Notes under the pieces: generated by a model
Databases searched by the model: none
What the model was told of the DNA's origin: nothing
Seen by the model: only the letters and a program-made list of their open reading frames with translations
Translations under genes and position numbers: made by a program
Assembly (NCBI GenBank): GCA_963724385.1
Contig: CAVRUJ010000002.1
Coordinates: forward strand, 186,001 to 250,000
Direction: 5' to 3'
From: DASXQK01 sp963724385
Lineage (GTDB): Bacteria > Pseudomonadota > Alphaproteobacteria > Dongiales > Dongiaceae
DNA: 64,000 bases
Shown: piece after piece, positions 59,171 to 64,000 of the stretch
Position numbering within the stretch: position 1 is the stretch's first letter
Layout: every line of letters begins with the position of its first letter

Positions 59171-60953
59171 ATGCCCCGCAAAAGAGTTGCGAACCGGCTG
59201 AGGAGCGCTTTCTGGCTGGCCGGCCTTCTCGGCCTTGTCGCGCCGCAAGCTGAGGCGGCTTCCCTGCCGCCGGTCGAGGCCGAGCACGGCATGGTGGTGA
59301 GCGCTCAGCGCCTGGCTTCGGCGGTGGGCCTCGATATCCTCCGCCAGGGCGGCAATGCCGTCGACGCCGCGGTCGCCGTCGGCTATGCGCTCGCCGTCGT
59401 CTATCCCTGTTGCGGCAATCTGGGCGGCGGCGGCTTCATGCTGATTCACCTGGCGAGCGGACGCGACACGGTCATCGACTTCCGCGAGACGGCTCCTCTT
59501 GCCGCCAGGCCCGACATGTATCTGGATGCGGCGGGCCAGCTCGTGCCGAACGCCAGCACCGACGGCTACAAGGCGGTCGGCGTGCCGGGCACCGTGCTCG
59601 GCCTCGACACGGCGCTTGCACGCTACGGCACGTTGCCGCGGGCAAAGGTCATGGCGCCGGCGATTGCTCTCGCTGAGGGCGGATTTCGAACTGTCGCAGC
59701 AGGATGTGAATGTCCTGCACAGCCGCAGCGATGACTTCGCCAAGGAATCCAATGTCGCCGCGATCTTCCTGAAACCGGGCAAGCTTCCCTTTGAGGCCGG
59801 CGATCGCCTCAGCCAGCCGCAATTGGCCGCCAGCCTTCGCCTGATCTCGGCCCAAGGGCCCGGCGCCTTCTACAAGGGGCCGATCGCCGCGGCGATCGTT
59901 GCGGCCAGCAAGGCTCATGGCGGAATCCTGTCGCTCGAGGATTTCGCCCGCTACTCGGTCGTCGAGCGCGATCCGATCCGCTGCGCCTATCGCGGCTATC
60001 AGATTGCGGCCGTGCCTCCGCCCAGTTCCGGCGGCATCACGATCTGCGAGATTCTCGGGATACTCGACGGCTACAAGCTCGCCGACGCCGGCTTCCATTC
60101 GGCCGCGGCAGTGCACCTGATGGTCGAGGCCATGCGCCACGCTTTCCTGGATCGCAACAGCGAGCTCGGCGACCCGGCCTTCGTCGCCAATCCGGTCGAG
60201 CGGCTGATCTCCGCGGACTACGCCGGCAAAATTCGCGCCGTCATCGATCCCCTGAAGGCGACGCCGTCGAGCGCCCTCACCCTCGGTACCCCACCCCATG
60301 AAGGCAACCAGACGACCCATTATTCCGTCGTCGATGGGGCCGGCAATGCCGTGGCGGTCACCTACACCATCAACAACTACTTCGGGGCCGGGGTCATCGC
60401 CGGCGATACCGGCTTCTTCCTCAACGACGAGATGGACGACTTCGCGACCAAGCCGGGCAGCGCCAACATGTTCGGCCTCGTCCAAGGCAAGGCGAACGAG
60501 GTTGAGCCCGGCAAGCGGCCCTTGAGCTCCATGAGTCCGACCCTGGTGACCAAGGACGGCCGGCTTTTCCTGCTGCTGGGAAGCCCGGGCGGTCCCCGAA
60601 TCATCACCGCCGTCGCCGAAGTCATCTCCAACGTCATCGATTTCGGCATGGACATCCAGTCGGCGGTGGACGCGCCCCGCTTCCATCACCAGTGGCAGCC
60701 GGACAAGATCTTCGCCGAGCCCTACGCCTTCTCCCGCGACACGGCGGACCGCCTGGCGGCCATGGGCTATCAAATGAAGGTGCAGAATCCCTGGAGCGCG
60801 GTCGAGGCCATCGAGGTCGGCCAACCTGCGGAAACTTCCGCGGCGACGGGCACGGCGCCCAGCGATTCGGCCATCGCGACCCCGCTTCAGCCCGGACATC
60901 TCTACGGCGCCAATGACAGCAGGCGCCCCGGTGGTGCGGCGCTGGGCTACTAG
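59171..60953 (+). pseudogene. ggt: Gamma-glutamyltransferase with a single frameshift
   Basis: A GGT precursor with a signal peptide (LAGLLGLVAPQAEAA), VSAQRLASAVGLDILRQGGNAVDAAVA, CCGNLGGGGFMLIHL and FRETAPLAA in one frame. The frame breaks at 59684-59686, where one extra T turns GGA-TTC-GAA into GGA-TTT-CGA. From there the protein continues in the next frame: FELSQQDVNVLHS, PPPSSGGITICEIL, the nucleophile Thr in NQTTHYSVVDGAGN, FFLNDEMDDF and KRPLSSMSPTLV. Removing one T restores a normal-length enzyme of about 590 residues, so this is a recent mutation or a sequencing error. It would process glutathione or gamma-glutamyl peptides in the periplasm. Confidence 0.88.
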
Positions 60954-62182
60954 CTTTCCGCCTTCCGATCCGGAGCGATGCGCCAGGCGAGCAGGAAGGC
61001 TGCCGCCAGGAGCAAGGCCGCGAGCAGGAAGGGCGCCCCCGGCAATCCGAAGCGAGCAAGACCGCCGATGAAGGCGGCGAAGGTTCCGGTGAACAGCCCC
61101 GGCCCGATGAGGCCAGCGATCCCCTGCAGGCTGCCATTGGCGCCTTGGAGCTGCCCCTGCTCGCTTGGCCCCACCATGCGCGTCATCAGCCCTTGCAGGG
61201 CCGGACCGGATAGGCCCCACAGCGACATGATCGGCACGCCGACCCAGAACACGGGACCCACCGGCGCCAGGCCGTAGATCGCGAATCCGATCGCGCCCGC
61301 CAGAAGACCCACGCCGAGGGTGCGGCGCTCTCCCAGCCAAGCCACGACCCGGCCGACGAGGCCCGCCTGTACGATCAAGGAACAGGCGCCCACGCCGGCG
61401 AGCGTCAAGCCCACCAGGCGCTCGCTCCATCCATAGCGATAGGTGGCGTAGAGCACGAAAGTGCTGGGCAGCACGACATGGGCGAGCTGGCCGAGGAATT
61501 GGACCCCGGCAAGACCGATCAGCCGGGGATAGGAGCGCAGCAGGACCAGCGATCCGACCGGATTGGCCATGCGAAACTTGAACGCGGTCCGCTTTTCGGG
61601 CGGTAGGGATTCCGGCAGGAGCAGGAGTCCATAGCATCCGTTGGCCAGGCTGAGCGCGGCGGAAAACCAGAACGGCAGGCGCGGGCCGATCTCGCCCAGC
61701 ATGCCGCCCAGCGCCGGGCCCAGGACGAAGCCGATGCCGAAGGCCGCCCCCAGCATGCCGAAACTCGCCGCCCGCTTTTCCGGCGGGGTCACGTCGGCGA
61801 TATAGGCGAAACCGGTGCTGATGCTGGCCGCCGTGATCCCGGAGATGATTCGGCCGGCGAAAAGCCAGCCGAGGTTGGGCGCGAGCGCCATCACCAGGTA
61901 ATCGAGGCCGAGGCCGAAGTTGGACGCCAGCACCACCGGCCGGCGGCCGAAGCGGTCGGACAGAGCGCCCTGGACCGGCGAAAACAGGAACTGCATCAGG
62001 GCCCAGGCAGTGCCGAACAACCCGAAGACCTGGGCCGCCCGGGCCGTGTCGTCGCCGCTCATGGCGACGATCAGGCGAGGGAGCACCGGGATCATGCTGC
62101 CGAGCGCCAGCATGTCGAGGAGCACGGTCACGAAGATGAAGGCTAGCGCCGCCTGGCGTCGCGGCGAGATTTCGGGCTTCAA
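60950..62182 (-). CDS. MFS transporter (TetA-like)
   Basis: A 410-residue inner-membrane protein with twelve helices and the MFS signatures PVQGALSDRFGRRPVVL (loop 2-3) and AFGIGFVLGPALGGMLGEIGP (motif C of drug/H+ antiporters). The pattern is that of TetA-type exporters; the substrate is unknown. The start is probably TTG 62182, overlapping the stop of the upstream kinase gene (TTGA), since no ATG precedes the first helix. Its stop codon and that of ggt share a CTAG at 60950-60953. Confidence 0.9.
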   Translation of the reverse strand: MKPEISPRRQAALAFIFVTVLLDMLALGSMIPVLPRLIVAMSGDDTARAAQVFGLFGTAWALMQFLFSPVQGALSDRFGRRPVVLASNFGLGLDYLVMALAPNLGWLFAGRIISGITAASISTGFAYIADVTPPEKRAASFGMLGAAFGIGFVLGPALGGMLGEIGPRLPFWFSAALSLANGCYGLLLLPESLPPEKRTAFKFRMANPVGSLVLLRSYPRLIGLAGVQFLGQLAHVVLPSTFVLYATYRYGWSERLVGLTLAGVGACSLIVQAGLVGRVVAWLGERRTLGVGLLAGAIGFAIYGLAPVGPVFWVGVPIMSLWGLSGPALQGLMTRMVGPSEQGQLQGANGSLQGIAGLIGPGLFTGTFAAFIGGLARFGLPGAPFLLAALLLAAAFLLAWRIAPDRKAES

Positions 62183-63756
62183 GACGGCTGCTTCGGCATG
62201 CTGGCGTCTACCGGGAGACTCGTGCCGCTGATTTGCGCGGCGGTCCGGGCGATTGCCGCGGGATCGCCACGGGCATCCAGCCGGTGCCATTCGATGGGCC
62301 CGGGGTTGCGAGCGAGCTGCTTCCGGAGCACTTCCACCGTGGCATCGGATGCGTCGTGCATCCTGGCCCGCAGCCGGCTCTCCAGGAATTCGGCCGGCGC
62401 GTCCAACCAGAGGCCGGTGAAGGGCACGCCGGCCGTCTTGGCCAGCGCCGCCGCCCATTGGCGATCCTGGGGCCGGTCGAACACGGCGTCGAGGATGACC
62501 GTCGTCCCGACCTTGAGCAAACGGCTCGCCTCGTCGGCGAGCAACCTATAGACTCGCGCGCTCACGTCCGGTGCATAGGCTTCAACCGGGAGCCGCGATT
62601 CCGGTGCCACACCCATAAGGCGCTTGCGCAGCACGTCGCTGCGCAACAGGCGAGCGCCCGGCGGCGCGCCGATGCCGGGCGCGAGTGCCGCCGCGAGGGT
62701 CGACTTGCCGGAGCCGCTGCGGCCCCCCACAGCCAGAAGTCTCGGTGGCACGGGATCAAGCAGCTTGCGCGCAAGCGTGAGATAGCTGCCCGCCTCCTCG
62801 GCCATTTCCCGTTTTCGCGCCTCGTCCGATTGGCTCTCGCTGGCAGCGGCCGTGACATGCGCCCGGATGCCCGCATGGATCGACTGAAACAGCGGGAGTG
62901 CCGCCACACCCTCGACCTCCGCCTCGCGGTCTGCGTAGCGATTGAAAACGACGCTGGCGAGCCCGGCCAGCCCGCGGTGCAGCAGATCCATCAACAGGAA
63001 GGAAAGATCGTAGAGCACGTCGACGCAGGCGATCGCCCGGCTGAACTCGATGCAGTCGAACAGCAAGGGCTGTCCATCCACCAGGCAGATGTTACGCAGA
63101 TGCAGATCGCCATGGCAGAGGCGCACCTTGCCCGAAAGCCTCCGGTCCTCGACAAGGCGCCTCAGCCGATCGAGCAGTTCCCGGCTCCGGCGGTCGAGCT
63201 CCACGGCGGCGGCCGGCTCGAACAGCGCAGGGGCGAAGAGAGCGAGATTGGCGGCGTTGCCCTCGAGCACGGCGCTGAGGCCCGGATAGCCGCCGAACCC
63301 TTTGTCGATTTCGGCCTGGCGATGGAATGCGGCGATCCCGTCGGCAAGATTGCGCATCAGACCAGAGTCGAGAGCGCCGCGGGCCGCCAGACGGTCGAAG
63401 AGGGCCGCCTGATCGAACCGGCGCATGACCACGACCGTGTCCACGGCTGCGCCCTCGCCGCCGAACGTGAGCCGGCCATCGGGACGACGGCGGATTTCCC
63501 GCGTTTCCAGATAGAGCTGCGGCGCGGTGCGGCGGTTGAGGGCGAGCTCGGCGGCTGAGGCCGCCAGGCGCAGCGCCCTCGTCGAATAATCGAGGTAGCT
63601 GAACTTGACGGCCCGCTTCAGCTTGTAGGCGAAGCCGCCGGCGAGGAAGACCGCCGAGATGTGGGTATCGATCCGCTCCACGCCGCCCGCTTGCACGCCA
63701 TAGGTCGCGGGATCGGAAAGGAAGGCCAGAACCTCGCCCTGGTCCTCGACGATCAT
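62179..63756 (-). CDS. Bifunctional protein: aminoglycoside-phosphotransferase-like and P-loop kinase domains
   Basis: A 525-residue protein. The first half has a phosphotransferase fold (YKLKRAVKFSYLDYST, RLCHGDLHLRNICLVDG with the catalytic Asp, LLFDCIEFS). The second half is a P-loop kinase starting AVGGRSGSGKSTLAAALA, with SDVLRKRLMG and VILDAVFDRPQDR. This two-domain arrangement is widespread and its substrate is unknown. ATG 63756 begins MIVEDQGEVLAF. It lies 7 bp after the histone-deacetylase-type gene and overlaps the MFS gene, so the three form an operon. Confidence 0.88.
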   Translation of the reverse strand: MIVEDQGEVLAFLSDPATYGVQAGGVERIDTHISAVFLAGGFAYKLKRAVKFSYLDYSTRALRLAASAAELALNRRTAPQLYLETREIRRRPDGRLTFGGEGAAVDTVVVMRRFDQAALFDRLAARGALDSGLMRNLADGIAAFHRQAEIDKGFGGYPGLSAVLEGNAANLALFAPALFEPAAAVELDRRSRELLDRLRRLVEDRRLSGKVRLCHGDLHLRNICLVDGQPLLFDCIEFSRAIACVDVLYDLSFLLMDLLHRGLAGLASVVFNRYADREAEVEGVAALPLFQSIHAGIRAHVTAAASESQSDEARKREMAEEAGSYLTLARKLLDPVPPRLLAVGGRSGSGKSTLAAALAPGIGAPPGARLLRSDVLRKRLMGVAPESRLPVEAYAPDVSARVYRLLADEASRLLKVGTTVILDAVFDRPQDRQWAAALAKTAGVPFTGLWLDAPAEFLESRLRARMHDASDATVEVLRKQLARNPGPIEWHRLDARGDPAAIARTAAQISGTSLPVDASMPKQPS

Positions 63757-63763
63757 CCGCGTC

Positions 63764-64000
63764 TCAGCCGCGCCCTTCGAAGCCTGCAAGAAGATTGACG
63801 GTGTTGAGGCCGATCTGCTCCACGGCATAACCGCCTTCCATGACGAACAGGGTCGGGCGGCCGAGCTTCGCGATCATGGCGCCGATCTTCAGGTAATCCT
63901 CGCTCTCCAGCTTGAACTTGGAGATGGGGTCGGCCTTGAAGGTATCGACGCCGAGGGAGATCACGATCGCGTCGGCACCGTAAGCGCCGATGCGTCGGGT
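63764..64000 (-). CDS. Histone deacetylase family protein, C-terminal part
   Basis: The last 78 or so residues of an HDAC/acetylpolyamine-amidohydrolase family enzyme; the rest lies beyond the window. The Zn-ligand Asp and surrounding segment read SLGVDTFKADPISKFKL, and the active-site EGGY is in FVMEGGYAVEQIGLNTVNL. These zinc hydrolases remove acetyl groups from polyamines or other amines. The frame is open to the end of the window. Confidence 0.9.
   Translation of the reverse strand, partial: TRRIGAYGADAIVISLGVDTFKADPISKFKLESEDYLKIGAMIAKLGRPTLFVMEGGYAVEQIGLNTVNLLAGFEGRG

Noticed and set aside
1..64000. CRISPR array, rRNA genes, prophage structural genes
   Set aside because: No regularly spaced short repeats, no rRNA-like sequence and no phage capsid, tail or integrase genes were seen on either strand.

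Overview
The window is high-GC DNA from an alphaproteobacterium. This is judged from gene families and gene order typical of Rhodospirillales and Hyphomicrobiales; the species cannot be told. Most of it is ordinary metabolic chromosome, with three accessory stretches that stand out.

Left end (1-7.4 kb): a TPP-riboswitch-controlled thiamine-binding protein gene (thiB, cut by the window edge) and a choline/thiamine-kinase-like gene. Next comes a compact minus-strand cluster: SDR, alpha/beta hydrolase, fatty-acyl-AMP ligase, cytochrome P450 and acyl carrier protein. This cluster lies between two 80-bp direct repeats. Each repeat carries the start of the kinase gene and the start of the divergent gene at 6979, so the cluster looks like an insertion into an ancestral divergent promoter. 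It probably makes an oxidised fatty-acyl product.

7.4-17 kb is a molybdenum/tungsten block: a Rieske protein, mobA, fdhD, a LysR regulator, a tungstate ABC transporter (tupBCA), an orphan family-5 solute-binding protein, and moaA behind a ModE-type Mo-box. 17-33 kb is mixed: two EamA exporters, nadK, an IS481-family element inserted exactly at a stop-stop overlap, N-formylglutamate amidohydrolase, argE, secreted and SEL1-type proteins, a 326-bp multi-hairpin element, a GT39 glycosyltransferase and a lipid acyltransferase.

33.23-38.74 kb is a small genomic island in the 3' end of tRNA-Leu(UAA), bounded by an 18-bp direct repeat. It is visibly AT-richer than its surroundings. It carries a DUF6414-like protein, a short HTH protein, an HNH nuclease, a small unknown protein and an ABC-type ATPase fused to a TOPRIM-like nuclease. 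It looks like a defence island with no integrase left.

38.8-49.4 kb holds housekeeping genes (a CinA-domain protein, sfsA, map, radC), a radC fragment beyond an inserted cupin gene, a serine hydrolase, a dipeptidase, an IS1380 relic, an HD-GYP protein preceded by an FNR/FixK box, and an unusual Flp-prepilin/SEL1 fusion. 49.6-64 kb is nitrogen and purine catabolism: BKACE, a hydrolase, agmatinase, a 5'-nucleotidase, a trimethylamine-dehydrogenase-like flavoprotein, and the overlapping operon puuE-alc-allA followed by a frameshifted ggt. An MFS transporter, a bifunctional kinase and a histone-deacetylase-family gene (cut by the window end) close the window.
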